Assembly: GCF_025244865.1 (NCBI RefSeq)
Contig: NZ_CP104272.1
Span: 496,001 to 560,000 of the forward strand
Length of the DNA: 64,000 nt
Direction: 5' to 3'
Origin: Arthrobacter sp. zg-Y1110
GTDB lineage: Bacteria > Actinomycetota > Actinomycetes > Actinomycetales > Micrococcaceae
Below are positions 54,392 through 64,000 of the stretch, piece by piece. Position 1 is the first letter of the stretch; the number at the start of each line of letters is the position of its first letter. The notes under the pieces are model-generated. The model made no database searches and was not told the DNA's origin. It saw only the letters and a list, made by a program, of their open reading frames with translations. A program made the translations under genes and the position numbers.

Positions 54392-55957
54392 ATGGAATCG
54401 CCCTGGGCGCCGCTGCGCCGGCGGATGTTCCTCATTCTGTGGCTTGCCCAGTTGGGTTCCAATATCGGCACCTGGATGCAGACCGTCGGGGCCCAGTGGT
54501 TCCTGGTGGAATCCAGCGAAAACCCCGCCCTTGTGTCCCTGGTCCAGACTGCTAACCTCACGCCTTCCCTTCTGCTGGGCCTTATGGCCGGGGTACTGGC
54601 GGACGCCTTCAACCGGCGCCGGCTGATCCTGGGTGCCAACATCTTCGCCGCCGGCGCTGCCACCGTGCTGACGGTCGTGGCTGCGCTGGGCCTGCTGGAC
54701 CCGGATTCGCTGCTGCTGTACACCTTCCTCATTGGCTGCGGCATGGCGCTGAGCGCCCCCGCCTGGCAGGCCATCACCCCTGCACTGGTGCCCCGGGAAG
54801 AGATACAGGCGGCCGCGGCGCTCGGCAGCGTGGCAATGAACACGGCCCGTGCAGTTGGTCCAGCGATTGCCGGTCTGCTGGTGGCCCTGACCGGTCCGGC
54901 CTTTGTGTTCGGCCTGAACGCACTGTCCTTCGTGGGCACCGCCATTGCCATCTACAGTTGGCGGGCTCCCCAGCGGGATCCCGTCGAACGGGAACACATG
55001 GGGGAGGCGCTCGCCGCAGGTATCCGCTACATCCGCGCTGCACCACTCATCCGCCGGATTCTCCTGCGGTCCGGTCTGTTCATTTTCCCCGCCAGCGCCC
55101 TCTATGCGCTGCTGCCCGTTGCCGCCAACGGCCATCTCGGCCTGGGCTCGGCAGGATACGGGCTGCTCCTCGGGGCGCTGGGTATCGGTGCCGTGCTGGG
55201 TGTCCTGCTCCTGCCGCGGCTCCGGACCGTCCTGAAGGACAACACACTGCTGGGCATCAGCGCCGTGGTCTTCGCGGCCGGGGCCTTCGCCTCGGGATAC
55301 CTGCCCGCGTGGGCCGTTGCCGTTCTGTTGGTCTTCGCGGGGTTCGCCTGGATCTCCACGTTCTCCACCTTGAACGCCGCGATGCAACTGACCCTGCCCG
55401 AATGGGTGCGTGCCCGCGGCCTGTCCGTGTATCTGATGGTCGCCGCCGGCACGCAGGCCGTGGGCGCTGTTTTCTGGGGATCGGGTGCAACCGGTGCCGG
55501 CTACGCTCCCACCCTGGCTTTTGCCGCCGGCGTACTGTTGCTGGCCGGGGCCAGCGTCCTGGTGCTTCCGCTGCTGCCGGGTACCGGACGCCTGGACCGC
55601 AGCGTAGCCGGCACGGAACTGCAGCTTCCTGCCGGTCAGGAACCGAATCCCGGCGCCGGACCGGTGACGGTCCTTGTCTCCTATGAGGTGCCTGCGGACC
55701 GGAAGGACGAGTTCGTGACGGCCATGCACAACGTCCGGCTATCGCGCATGCGCACCGGTGCCACGGACTGGGAACTGGTGCACTCGGTCACTGACCAGGA
55801 CCAGTTCCGGGAAATCTACGATGTGCCCACCTGGCGGGAGTACGTGCGGCAGGAACAGACGCGGACCACGGGGGAGGACCGCCGGATCATCCAGGCCGCA
55901 TGGGACCTGGCCGAAGTGGAACCGCGGGTCCGCTGGTTCCTCCCCGCGTCCACTTGA
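54392..55957 (+). CDS. MFS_3 transporter with C-terminal ABM-like domain
   Basis: A 521-residue protein. Residues 1-405 are a 12-helix carrier of the enterobactin-exporter-like MFS_3 group (LAQLGSNIGTWMQTVGAQWF, VLADAFNRRRLILGAN, GLLVALTGPAFVFGLNALSF). Residues about 425-521 are a soluble domain (VTVLVSYEVPADRKDEFV, MRTGATDWELVHS, WREYVRQEQTR) resembling the antibiotic biosynthesis monooxygenase/Dabb ferredoxin-like fold; this fusion is common in the family. Start ATG at 54392 has GAGAGGGA upstream. Cargo unknown. Confidence 0.86.
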   Translation: MESPWAPLRRRMFLILWLAQLGSNIGTWMQTVGAQWFLVESSENPALVSLVQTANLTPSLLLGLMAGVLADAFNRRRLILGANIFAAGAATVLTVVAALGLLDPDSLLLYTFLIGCGMALSAPAWQAITPALVPREEIQAAAALGSVAMNTARAVGPAIAGLLVALTGPAFVFGLNALSFVGTAIAIYSWRAPQRDPVEREHMGEALAAGIRYIRAAPLIRRILLRSGLFIFPASALYALLPVAANGHLGLGSAGYGLLLGALGIGAVLGVLLLPRLRTVLKDNTLLGISAVVFAAGAFASGYLPAWAVAVLLVFAGFAWISTFSTLNAAMQLTLPEWVRARGLSVYLMVAAGTQAVGAVFWGSGATGAGYAPTLAFAAGVLLLAGASVLVLPLLPGTGRLDRSVAGTELQLPAGQEPNPGAGPVTVLVSYEVPADRKDEFVTAMHNVRLSRMRTGATDWELVHSVTDQDQFREIYDVPTWREYVRQEQTRTTGEDRRIIQAAWDLAEVEPRVRWFLPAST

Positions 55958-56086
55958 GCGTTCGGCCCGGCGGCAGTGCAACGGATAGACTGGGACCCGG
56001 TTCGAAGGCCGTTTCCGCGGCGGGCCGGCGCGTTGGTAGCGATGCGCTGAAAACGATGCAGTGAACAAACCATTAGTTGAGGTATT

Positions 56087-57160
56087 TTGCGAGATTTTAG
56101 TGCACGCCTGGCCACTGCCGAGGAGATCGCCAACTGGGACAAGCACGTGCTGGCTAACCCCGGCGGCGGCAATGTCCTCCAGTCAGCGTCCTTCGCGGAA
56201 GTGAAGTCACACCACGGCTGGAATCCCGTCTACCTGGCCTTCACCGGACCCGATTACGTGACCTACACGTTGGCGATCGAGAAGAAGGTCCCGGCCCTCG
56301 GCAGCCTCTGGTACCTCATCAAGGGCCCCGACGTCGCCGCCCCCGAAGATGTGCCGCTGGTGGTGAACGCGCTGGCACGGTTCATCAAGGAGACCCGCCG
56401 CAAGGTTTTCGCGATCAAGGTTGAGCCGGACATCGTGGACAGCGAAGAGGTCCAGGCCCTGTTCACCGGGGCCGGATTCATCAAGACCTTCAACCTGCAG
56501 CCCAATGACTCCACGGCCCTGCTGGACACCACACCGGACGAGGAGCAGCTGCTCAAGAACCTCTCCTCCCGGGGCCGGAACGCGGTCCGCCGGGCGATCC
56601 GCGAAGGCGCCGATGTCCGCCGGGTCGAGCCGACCGAAGAGAACATGCGGACCATGTACCGCCTGATGGCCCACATCGAGGACCGCTCTGCGGCGCGGCT
56701 GCGCTCCTACGAGTACTACCACCGGTTCTGGTCCAACTTCGTTGCTGCCGGGCAGGGACGCTTCTACTTCGCATTCGAGGACGGGGAACCCACAGTGGGT
56801 GCCTTCGTGATTGCCTACGGTAACAAGGGCACGTACAAGGACGGCGGGTCCAAGCCACGGCGCTCCCAGTACGGGGATTCACACCTGGTCCAGTGGACCG
56901 CGATCACCGAACTCAAGAAGGAGTGCGGCATTGTCCAGTACGACTTCTGCGGCACACCGCCGAGTAACCAGCTCAAGGACAAGAGCCACCCGCATCACGG
57001 GCTGGGCCTGTTCAAGACCAGTTTCTCCAAGACGGTCACGGATTTCGTCGGTTGCTACGACTTCATTGTGGATCCGATCCGCTATCGCATCTGGAACACC
57101 ATTGGCGAACGCGTGGCGCGGCAGATTTACTGGCGCCGCCACCAGCAGCCGTTCTACTAA
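56087..57160 (+). CDS. femX: FemX/FemAB-type peptidoglycan interpeptide-bridge ligase
   Basis: A 357-residue double GNAT-fold protein that uses aminoacyl-tRNA to extend the peptidoglycan cross-bridge. ANPGGGNVLQSASFAEVKSHHGWNPVYLAF at the N-terminus, NLSSRGRNAVRRAIREGADVRRVEPTEENMRTMYRL (abridged NLSSRGRNAVRRA), and the C-terminal YKDGGSKPRRSQYGDSHLVQW / YDFCGTPPSN / GLGLFKTSF are hallmarks. Arthrobacter-type bridges are built by several such enzymes, so which residue it adds is unknown. TTG start with TTGAGG just upstream. Confidence 0.9.
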   Translation: MRDFSARLATAEEIANWDKHVLANPGGGNVLQSASFAEVKSHHGWNPVYLAFTGPDYVTYTLAIEKKVPALGSLWYLIKGPDVAAPEDVPLVVNALARFIKETRRKVFAIKVEPDIVDSEEVQALFTGAGFIKTFNLQPNDSTALLDTTPDEEQLLKNLSSRGRNAVRRAIREGADVRRVEPTEENMRTMYRLMAHIEDRSAARLRSYEYYHRFWSNFVAAGQGRFYFAFEDGEPTVGAFVIAYGNKGTYKDGGSKPRRSQYGDSHLVQWTAITELKKECGIVQYDFCGTPPSNQLKDKSHPHHGLGLFKTSFSKTVTDFVGCYDFIVDPIRYRIWNTIGERVARQIYWRRHQQPFY

Positions 57161-57220
57161 GCAGCAGTTCCACCAGGCAATAACCCGGGCGGGTCCCGGA
57201 ACAGGCGAAAGGGTGAATCC

Positions 57221-59170
57221 TTGGAGAACACAGCCGATCCGGGTGGGCGCAAGCCCGGATCGAATCCGGATTCGGCACCGAATCCGGACCCGGTTGCGGG
57301 GCCCATTCCGTTGATCAGCATGCCGGCGCGCCGGCGGGCAGAGCCAGCAAAGGCGCAGCCGGAGACCCCTGAGTCGGGGAAGGCACGGCAGGAGCCCCCT
57401 CAGCCCGGCAGCGGCCAGGCAGGGAAGCCACAGGCCCAGAGGGCAAAGTCCGGCAAGGGACCCCGGCCGGGGCAAGGCGCCTCCGGGCGGCCTATGCGGC
57501 CGGCCGCCAAGGCGCCGAACCCGCCGTCGAAGGCTCCGGGTCAGCCGGCCACCGGCATGGACATGCCCACCGCTGCCCTGCGCAGCACCCGGCCCAAACC
57601 GCCTCCTCCCACCACCTCCGTAATCCGCCCGGCTGGGTCCAAGGTGCTTCGGCCGCAGACGGGCCGGATGCGGACGACTGCCGACCCGCGCGAGAAACGC
57701 CCTGCCCGTACGCGTAAAACCGTTCCGCCGGGAACGGTGCCGCTGGCCTCCAGCGCCGTCCGCGCCGACCGCTCATCCGCTGCGGCGCGGCGCATGCTGC
57801 GCAAGCTGGTCCAGGGGGAGAATCCGCCCACCCAGGCGATGTCCATTGTGGAACGGCTGGCAGGCAGCCCCTATGCCAATCCGCTCGTGCGCACCGCCGG
57901 GCCGGACGCGAATGCCCGCAAGACCCTGGACCTGGCCCTCGGCATGGCCGAATCCATGTTCCGCTACGGTGCCGGCGCGCTGGAGGTGGAAACCGCCATC
58001 ATTGCCGTGACCGCCGCATTCGGGCTGGAAAGCATCGAAGTGGACATCACCAACCAGTCGGTGCTGCTCAACTACTCTCCGAAGGACCAGACCCCCATCA
58101 CGGTGATGCGCGTGGTCCGTTCCTGGACGAACAACTATGCCGGGCTTGGCCTGGTCCACCAGCTGGTCACCGACATCATCGACGGCGGGCTCTCCCGCGC
58201 CGAGGCGGCCAACCGGCTCAACGAGATCACGCACCAGCCCAAGCCGTTCCCGCGCTGGGCAGTGACGGTATCCGCCGGGGTGTTCGCAGCGGCCATCGTC
58301 GGGTTTATCGGCGGCGGTCCGCTCGCGTCACTGGTGGGATTCGCCGGCACGGTGATGGTCAGCCTGCTCCAGCGCGTGCTCGGCAGGTGGCGGGTCCCGG
58401 ACTTCTTCACGACGGCGGCCAGCGGCTTTGTGGTCACGGCCATGGCCATGCTGTTCTGGTCCATGGAGGTGCCCATCTCCCCGGGCATCGTCGTTGCCGG
58501 CGGCATCCTGGTGATGCTGCCCACCGGCCGTCTGGTTTCGGCCGTGCAGGATGCGATCAACGGGTTCCCGGTCACGGCGTCCGGCCGGTTCCTGTCCGCG
58601 TTCCTGACCTTCGGCGCCCTGGTGGCAGGCATCGCCGTCGCGCTCGTTTTGGGTGCCCTGATGGGGATGGGCCGGCTGAATGTTACCGACGTGGCCTCGT
58701 CGCAGTATTCCTTCGCCGTGACCCTGCTGCTGCTGGCGATTGCGCTGGGAGCCATCTGCATTGTCGAACAGTCCCCGCGCCGGCTGGTGTTGCCTACGGT
58801 GCTGATCGGCACTGCCGGGTTCCTGGTCTACCAGCTGGTGGAGGCAGGCGGCATGGGGCCGCGCCTCACCCCGGCGGTGGCTGCCATCTTCATCGGCATG
58901 GTGGCCCGCATTGTCGCCCTGCGGATGGGTGCCCCGCAGCTGATCGTGGCGGTGCCGGCCGTTCTGTTCCTGTTCCCGGGGCTGGCGATCTTCCGGTCCA
59001 TGTACGGCCTGAGCATCGGCACCGACGAGATGTACCAGGGCGTGGTAGGCCTGTTTGACGCGCTCACCGTCATTCTGGCCATCTCCGGCGGCGTGGTGCT
59101 CGGCGATAACCTGGGCCGGCCCTTCACCCGCAACCTCAACGGCAACGACCGCCGTAACCGGCGGCGTTAG
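57221..59170 (+). CDS. thrE: Threonine/serine exporter ThrE family protein
   Basis: A 649-residue protein. The first about 190 residues are disordered, rich in Pro, Lys, Arg and Ala, unlike the compact ThrE start. Residues about 215-380 are the soluble ThrE domain (LDLALGMAESMFRYGAGALEVETAIIAV region), and the remainder has ten hydrophobic helices in two blocks (ThrE/YjjP and YjjB types). The family exports threonine and serine in Corynebacterium. Start TTG with AAAGGG eight bases before; 60 bp after femX on the same strand, perhaps cotranscribed. Confidence 0.87.
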   Translation: MENTADPGGRKPGSNPDSAPNPDPVAGPIPLISMPARRRAEPAKAQPETPESGKARQEPPQPGSGQAGKPQAQRAKSGKGPRPGQGASGRPMRPAAKAPNPPSKAPGQPATGMDMPTAALRSTRPKPPPPTTSVIRPAGSKVLRPQTGRMRTTADPREKRPARTRKTVPPGTVPLASSAVRADRSSAAARRMLRKLVQGENPPTQAMSIVERLAGSPYANPLVRTAGPDANARKTLDLALGMAESMFRYGAGALEVETAIIAVTAAFGLESIEVDITNQSVLLNYSPKDQTPITVMRVVRSWTNNYAGLGLVHQLVTDIIDGGLSRAEAANRLNEITHQPKPFPRWAVTVSAGVFAAAIVGFIGGGPLASLVGFAGTVMVSLLQRVLGRWRVPDFFTTAASGFVVTAMAMLFWSMEVPISPGIVVAGGILVMLPTGRLVSAVQDAINGFPVTASGRFLSAFLTFGALVAGIAVALVLGALMGMGRLNVTDVASSQYSFAVTLLLLAIALGAICIVEQSPRRLVLPTVLIGTAGFLVYQLVEAGGMGPRLTPAVAAIFIGMVARIVALRMGAPQLIVAVPAVLFLFPGLAIFRSMYGLSIGTDEMYQGVVGLFDALTVILAISGGVVLGDNLGRPFTRNLNGNDRRNRRR

Positions 59171-59174
59171 CTGC

Positions 59175-59220
59175 ACCAAAAAAGACAAGAGCCCGGCCCG
59201 CTGCTGCAGCGGGCCGGGCT
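59175..59220 (-). terminator. Rho-independent terminator
   Basis: Leftward: AGCCCGGCCCGCT / AGCGGGCCGGGCT perfect 13-bp stem with a 5-nt loop (59190-59220), then TCTTGTCTTTTTTT. It ends the siderophore-interacting protein gene and can stop the convergent thrE transcript. Confidence 0.88.
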
Positions 59221-59234
59221 CCTTGCTGTCCGGG

Positions 59235-60098
59235 CTAGAGAATCTTGCCGACCGGCGTGCGCTTTTCGGCCTGGAAGACGTCTTCGGTGCGTCCCGCAGC
59301 CCAGTAGCCGGAAAGTGAGACCTGCCGGCGCTCCAGCCCCCGGTGGCTGAACAAGACGTCGCGCAGGGACTTCATTGCCTCCCGTTCACCGTGTGCAAAG
59401 ACCTGCACGGTTCCATCCCGCCAGGGCGTCGCCGAAACGGCGTCGGTCAACATCCGGCTGCGCCCCGCGGGGATGTCCCCGCGGTACAGCCAGGTCAGCT
59501 CCACTCCCGCAGGTTTCGGCACCGGCTGGCGGTCAGCGGGGCCGGCGACTTCGATGAACGCCTGCCCGACGGCGTCCTGCGGCAGCGCACGGAGCACGGT
59601 GGAAGCTGCGGGGAGGGCTGATTCATCGGCAGCCAGCAGGTACCAGTCGGCGTCGGGATCGGGGTTGAAGGCGCCTCCGGGACCGGAGAAGGTCAGTGGT
59701 TCCCCCGGCTGTGCCGAGGCTGCCCACGGCCCGGCCAGGCCTTCGTCTCCGTGGACTACGAAGTCGATGCTGATTTCGCGTGCTTCAAGATCCACGTCCC
59801 GGACCGTGTAGGTGCGGGACACCGGCCAGTGCTCCCGTTCGCTCCGCGCCCGGATGGTGTCCAGGTCCTCGGTGCCGTCAATGGGGCGGCCCTGCGGGCC
59901 AAACCAGATTTTGCAGTAGGCATCGGCGCAGCTGTTCGGCTGGAACTTGTCGAAACCGGGTCCGCCGGCAACCACCCGGACCATATGCTCGCTGATCTGT
60001 TCGCGGCGGAGAACCTCAAGGGTCAGCAGGGGGCGCTGGCGGCGGGGAGCCGGGGACTCCGGCTCCTGCGGGCGCGGGGAAGTCATTGGTTCGGGCAT
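59235..60098 (-). CDS. Siderophore-interacting protein (ferric-siderophore reductase)
   Basis: A 287-residue flavoprotein of the SIP/ViuB family: N-terminal FAD-binding barrel with WPVSRTYTVRDVDLEAREISIDFVVHGDEGLAG (core RTYTVRD, FVVHGDEGLAGPWA) and C-terminal NAD(P)H domain with WYLLAADESALPAA and HGEREAMKSLR. It reduces Fe(III)-siderophores in the cytoplasm to release iron. No siderophore biosynthesis or uptake genes are adjacent and no DtxR box was seen upstream. Confidence 0.92.
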   Translation of the reverse strand: MPEPMTSPRPQEPESPAPRRQRPLLTLEVLRREQISEHMVRVVAGGPGFDKFQPNSCADAYCKIWFGPQGRPIDGTEDLDTIRARSEREHWPVSRTYTVRDVDLEAREISIDFVVHGDEGLAGPWAASAQPGEPLTFSGPGGAFNPDPDADWYLLAADESALPAASTVLRALPQDAVGQAFIEVAGPADRQPVPKPAGVELTWLYRGDIPAGRSRMLTDAVSATPWRDGTVQVFAHGEREAMKSLRDVLFSHRGLERRQVSLSGYWAAGRTEDVFQAEKRTPVGKIL

Positions 60099-60144
60099 GG
60101 GTGTCTCCTAGGAAAGGGCCTGTAACTACCGTATCGCGCCGCCC

Positions 60145-60924
60145 TTACCGCTCCCCGCGAAGCCGCCAGTCCACGGGTTCGGCGCCCTGCTGCGCCAGCA
60201 GTTCGTTAACCCGGCTGAACGGCCGGGAACCGAAGAACCCGCGTGAGGCCGACAGGGGACTGGGATGCGCGGATTCGACGGTGGGCGTTCCGCCGAGGAA
60301 CGGGACGATGCCCTGGGCATCGCGGCCCCACAGGACGGCAACCAGGGGAACGCGTGTTCCGTCGGGGCGGCGGCGGGCAGCCAGTGCGCGCACAGCAAGT
60401 TCAGTGATTTCCTCCCATCCCCGCTTCCGGTGTGAGCCTGCTTCCCCGGCACGCACCGTGAGTACGCGGTTCATCAGGACCACACCCTGATCCGCCCAGG
60501 CACTGAGGTCCCCGGAGGGGGAGGGGGTGATTCCCATATCGGCTTTCAGCTCGGTAAAGATGTTGTTCAGGCTTCGGGGAAGCGGACGTACGCCCTTTCC
60601 TACTGAGAAGGACAGGCCTACGGCATGCCCGGGGGTGGGGTAGGGATCCTGGCCTACGATCAGCACGCGGGCACTCGCCAACGGACGTTGGAAGACGCGC
60701 AGGATGTTGCCGGGTGCGGGCAGAATGCGCTGCCCGGCGCGGCGCTCCGCTTCCAGTTCGGCGGCTATTTCTTCGAGGCGCGTCTTCACCGGGGCCAGCA
60801 CATGGGCCCAATCGGGAGCCATGAGGTCCTCAAGGCGTGTGGGTGCAGCGAAAGGAAAAGGGGTGTTTTCCCCCGGTGCGGTTTCGCCGGTGTAGGAAAA
60901 AAGCTGGGGTTCGTCAGTGCTCAC
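60145..60924 (-). CDS. ung: Uracil-DNA glycosylase
   Basis: A 259-residue UDG family 1 enzyme that removes uracil from [25 protein letters not shown] contains GQDPYP with the water-activating Asp, [14 protein letters not shown] the Asn-containing uracil pocket, and [21 protein letters not shown] the HPSPLS DNA-intercalation loop. GTG start. Length somewhat longer than E. coli Ung owing to the N-terminus. Confidence 0.94.
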   Translation of the reverse strand: MSTDEPQLFSYTGETAPGENTPFPFAAPTRLEDLMAPDWAHVLAPVKTRLEEIAAELEAERRAGQRILPAPGNILRVFQRPLASARVLIVGQDPYPTPGHAVGLSFSVGKGVRPLPRSLNNIFTELKADMGITPSPSGDLSAWADQGVVLMNRVLTVRAGEAGSHRKRGWEEITELAVRALAARRRPDGTRVPLVAVLWGRDAQGIVPFLGGTPTVESAHPSPLSASRGFFGSRPFSRVNELLAQQGAEPVDWRLRGER

Positions 60925-61045
60925 TGGTCCATTTTGTCACCGGTGCGTTTGCGGTGTCTTGCCGGCGCCTGCCGTAAATGACAAGCCTGTTATTCCCAAT
61001 TAGCATGGGCGGTAGATATATACAGGGATCTTTTTGGGAGTGAAT

Positions 61046-61354
61046 GTGGCGGAATCGGCCGAAGCCGAGCGGTTTTCCCTCGATGACGCAGTGGACCCGG
61101 ACAGCCCGTTGGGTGCCCAGGAACAGCAGATGCTCGCGTTGGAACGGGCGTGGTGGAAATACGCCGGTGCCAAGGAACAGGCCATCAAGGACCTCTTCGG
61201 GATGTCGGCCACGAGGTACTACCAGGTCCTGAATGCCCTGATTGATACCGAGGAAGCCCTCGCCCATGATCCGATGCTGGTCAAGCGATTGCGTAGACTA
61301 CGTACGACCCGCCAGCGTGCCCGTACCGCCCGCCGCCTGGGCACCGGCGTCTAG
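61046..61354 (+). CDS. DUF3263 domain protein
   Basis: A 102-residue basic, helical protein. LERAWWKYAGAKEQAIKDLFGMSATRYYQVLNALID is the DUF3263 core, read here as a DNA-binding helix-turn-helix (KDLFGMSATRYYQVLN); the C-terminus is Arg-rich. Such proteins occur in actinobacteria beside the LytR_C gene, as here. The frame is open from a TTG at 61034, but GGGAGTG five bases before GTG at 61046 makes the latter more likely. Probable transcriptional role. Confidence 0.85.
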   Translation: MAESAEAERFSLDDAVDPDSPLGAQEQQMLALERAWWKYAGAKEQAIKDLFGMSATRYYQVLNALIDTEEALAHDPMLVKRLRRLRTTRQRARTARRLGTGV

Positions 61355-61421
61355 CGCCGGTTCCCTCCAATGTTGGCCGCCCAGTACGCGGCGCCATCAG
61401 AACAAGGATTGAAACTCCACA

Positions 61422-62051
61422 ATGAGCCAATACCCTCGGGACGAGTTCGACAAGGTCCCCGAAACGTCCGCGCGGCAGGGCGTGCACCGCGAACGCCTCA
61501 TTCCCACGCGTTCCAACGGGCTGGGCCTGCTGATCACCGTGGGTGTGCTCGCTCTGCTGATCGGCTTGGCAGCCTACTTTGTCCTGCCGCGGCTGGGGAT
61601 CGGTGCGGGTTCCGCTGCTCCGTCCCCGGAGGCCCAGGCTTCGGCGCCTGCTTCCGCGTCCGCCTCAGCTGCAGCCACTCCGACTCCCGAGGCGAAGGCC
61701 GACGACGCCTCGCCGAGTCCTGCTCCGGCATCCACGCCGGCTCCGACGCCGACGCCAACGCCGACGCCGACTGCGCCGGCGATTGACCGTACCCAGCCGG
61801 TTGCAGTGTTCAATGCCAGCGGCGTGACCGGACTTGGTGCAGGTGTTTCCGGACGGATGTCCGCTGCAGGATGGGCAGTTGGAACGGTCGCCAACTGGGC
61901 CGGAGCGCCCCAGCAGGGATCCGGCGTCTACTACAGCTCCCCGGAGCTGGCAGCCAACGCGCAGGAAATCGGTGCGCAGCTGGGAATTCCTGCTTTGGAA
62001 ACGCCCGGCTTCGCCAGCGTCACCGTGATCCTGGGCCCCGGATACCGGTAA
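61422..62051 (+). CDS. LytR C-terminal domain (LytR_C) membrane protein
   Basis: A 209-residue protein: cytoplasmic basic head, one membrane helix at about residues 32-52 (GLLITVGVLALLIGLAAYFV), a long Ala/Pro/Thr/Ser-rich linker (residues 60-125) and a C-terminal LytR_C domain starting QPVAVFNASGVTGLGAGVSG. The domain occurs C-terminal to LCP wall-teichoic/arabinogalactan transferases; standing alone here it may regulate or assist cell-wall ligation outside the membrane. Directly downstream of the DUF3263 gene on the same strand. Confidence 0.85.
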   Translation: MSQYPRDEFDKVPETSARQGVHRERLIPTRSNGLGLLITVGVLALLIGLAAYFVLPRLGIGAGSAAPSPEAQASAPASASASAAATPTPEAKADDASPSPAPASTPAPTPTPTPTPTAPAIDRTQPVAVFNASGVTGLGAGVSGRMSAAGWAVGTVANWAGAPQQGSGVYYSSPELAANAQEIGAQLGIPALETPGFASVTVILGPGYR

Positions 62052-62074
62052 CCGGGGCCTCGGGTAAAAAGACC

Positions 62075-62084
62075 ATAACGTTAT
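62075..62084. promoter_or_regulatory. Palindrome ATAACGTTAT
   Basis: Perfect 10-bp palindrome between the LytR_C stop and the cold-shock gene, 14 bp before a Crp-type site. Possible operator; no known regulator recognised. Confidence 0.25.
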
Positions 62085-62097
62085 CAACACCCCTGTA

Positions 62098-62113
62098 TGT
62101 GATCGGGATCACC
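62098..62113 (+). promoter_or_regulatory. Crp/GlxR-type operator upstream of the cold-shock gene
   Basis: TGTGATCGGGATCACC matches TGTGA-N6-TCACA except in the last base and contains the perfect 14-bp palindrome GTGATCGGGATCAC. It lies 139 bp before the csp ATG. Confidence 0.5.
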
Positions 62114-62251
62114 GTAGTTAGAGTGATGCCAGCCGGTTTGCGCCGCTGACCTCGGCCTCCCTCGGGGACCGACAGAGGGACGGATCCGGCGCCTCCGGCG
62201 TCCAAGCATGCCGCCGGAGGGCGGCATCGGAATCTAGGTTGGAGAAAGATC

Positions 62252-62455
62252 ATGGCGCAGGGGATCGTCAAGTGGTTCAACGGTGAAAAAGGCTACGGCT
62301 TTATTACCCTCGACGAAGCAGAAACGGATGTGTTCGTCCACTGGTCCGCCATCCAGGCATCGGGTTACCGGACGCTGGAAGAAGGACAACGAGTGGAGTT
62401 CGAAATCGGCCAGGGCCAGAAAGGTCCGCAGGCCGAGGAAGTCCGAGCACTGTAG
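62252..62455 (+). CDS. Cold-shock protein (CspA family)
   Basis: A 67-residue single OB-fold RNA chaperone. [21 protein letters not shown] and DVFVHWSAI carry the RNP1 and RNP2 motifs (KGYGFI, VFVHW). Cold-shock proteins melt RNA secondary structure in the cytoplasm. GTTGGAG precedes ATG by 9 bases. The leader of about 200 nt behind the LytR_C gene may hold thermo-regulatory structure, as in other csp genes. Followed by a good terminator. Confidence 0.95.
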   Translation: MAQGIVKWFNGEKGYGFITLDEAETDVFVHWSAIQASGYRTLEEGQRVEFEIGQGQKGPQAEEVRAL

Positions 62456-62496
62456 GCCACTCTAAGTAACATCCTCCCGGCTTGGGGGCGGGATCG

Positions 62497-62530
62497 GCAG
62501 CGGCGGAGCTTCGGCTCGGCCGCTGCTTTT
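62497..62530 (+). terminator. Terminator after the cold-shock gene
   Basis: Stem GCAGCGGC / GCCGCTGC (62497-62504 and 62519-62526) with inner GGAGC-TTCG-GCTC, then TTTT. Confidence 0.8.
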
Positions 62531-62592
62531 GCATTCACCCGCCGGCAGCGGTCGGGAACGAAAGTGAACCGCGTGGCATGTCAGCGTGATCG

Positions 62593-62619
62593 CTTGCACT
62601 CAGTGTGTGGGAGTGCTAA
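62593..62619 (+). promoter_or_regulatory. CIRCE operator 1 of groEL
   Basis: CTTGCACTC, nine spacer bases, GAGTGCTAA. The right half matches CIRCE (TTAGCACTC-N9-GAGTGCTAA) exactly; the left half has two changes. Target of the HrcA heat-shock repressor, encoded outside the window. Confidence 0.8.
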
Positions 62620-62627
62620 TTATTGAC

Positions 62628-64000
<1,373 letters not shown>

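Noticed and set aside
52609..54951. 780-codon leftward frame opposite the CYTH-CHAD gene
   Set aside because: Runs antisense through two supported rightward genes and partly through the reductase gene in another frame; Pro/Arg/Ala-rich and without motifs.
60099..60144. DtxR/IdeR iron box upstream of the siderophore-interacting protein gene
   Set aside because: No TTAGGTTAGGCTAACC-like palindrome was found in the short upstream gap.

Overview
The window looks like chromosome of a high-GC actinobacterium of the Micrococcaceae, most likely Arthrobacter or a close relative. The 16S/23S sequences read as actinobacterial, CDS are GC-rich with many GTG and TTG starts, and the gene set is typical of the group: UgpC-type ATPase, OtsA/OtsB, DUF4032, DUF3263, LytR_C, FemX-type ligase, an NhaA-thioredoxin fusion and a CIRCE-controlled solo groEL. 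No insertion sequence, phage gene, integrase or CRISPR array was seen.

Layout. 1-6180: a complete rRNA operon (leader with two candidate promoters, 16S, spacer without tRNA, 23S, 5S, terminator). 6.2-16.7 kb: SRPBCC protein, GlcD-type oxidase, GH13 glucosidase, small membrane protein, DUF4032 protein, sugar ABC ATPase with a Crp-type site, trehalose synthesis otsA-otsB, and a membrane-anchored DsbA-like protein. 16.85 kb: tRNA-Thr(TGT). 17-20.4 kb: membrane proteins, a histidine phosphatase and a DUF4259-like protein. 20.5-25.3 kb: a translationally coupled nucleoside salvage operon (nucleoside hydrolase, two tandem near-identical MFS transporters, ribokinase). About 1 kb of nearly gene-free DNA follows.

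27.4-36.8 kb is the most interesting part. A GntR/FCD regulator is surrounded by four exact copies of the palindrome ATTGTTGACAAT, each in front of a transcription unit: a SsuA-like ABC importer, a type I extradiol (VOC) dioxygenase, a 6PGDH-like/DUF1932 dehydrogenase, and an operon encoding 4-oxalomesaconate tautomerase (GalD-like), hydratase (LigJ-like) and CHA aldolase (LigK/GalC-like). Together they read as an aromatic-acid meta-cleavage regulon ending in pyruvate and oxaloacetate, with an unusual ring-cleavage enzyme for this lower pathway.

36.8-62 kb is mostly housekeeping or accessory single genes: two acetyltransferases, a coiled-coil/membrane protein pair, a type 2 peptidyl-tRNA hydrolase, transporters, SDR, NhaA-DsbA fusion with a tyrosine phosphatase, acetyl-CoA hydrolase/transferase, S4 and HNH proteins, ZapE, an aldo/keto reductase, a CYTH-CHAD protein, FemX, ThrE, a siderophore-interacting protein and uracil-DNA glycosylase. 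61-64 kb: DUF3263, LytR_C protein, cold-shock protein and the 5' part of groEL behind two tandem CIRCE operators, cut by the window end.
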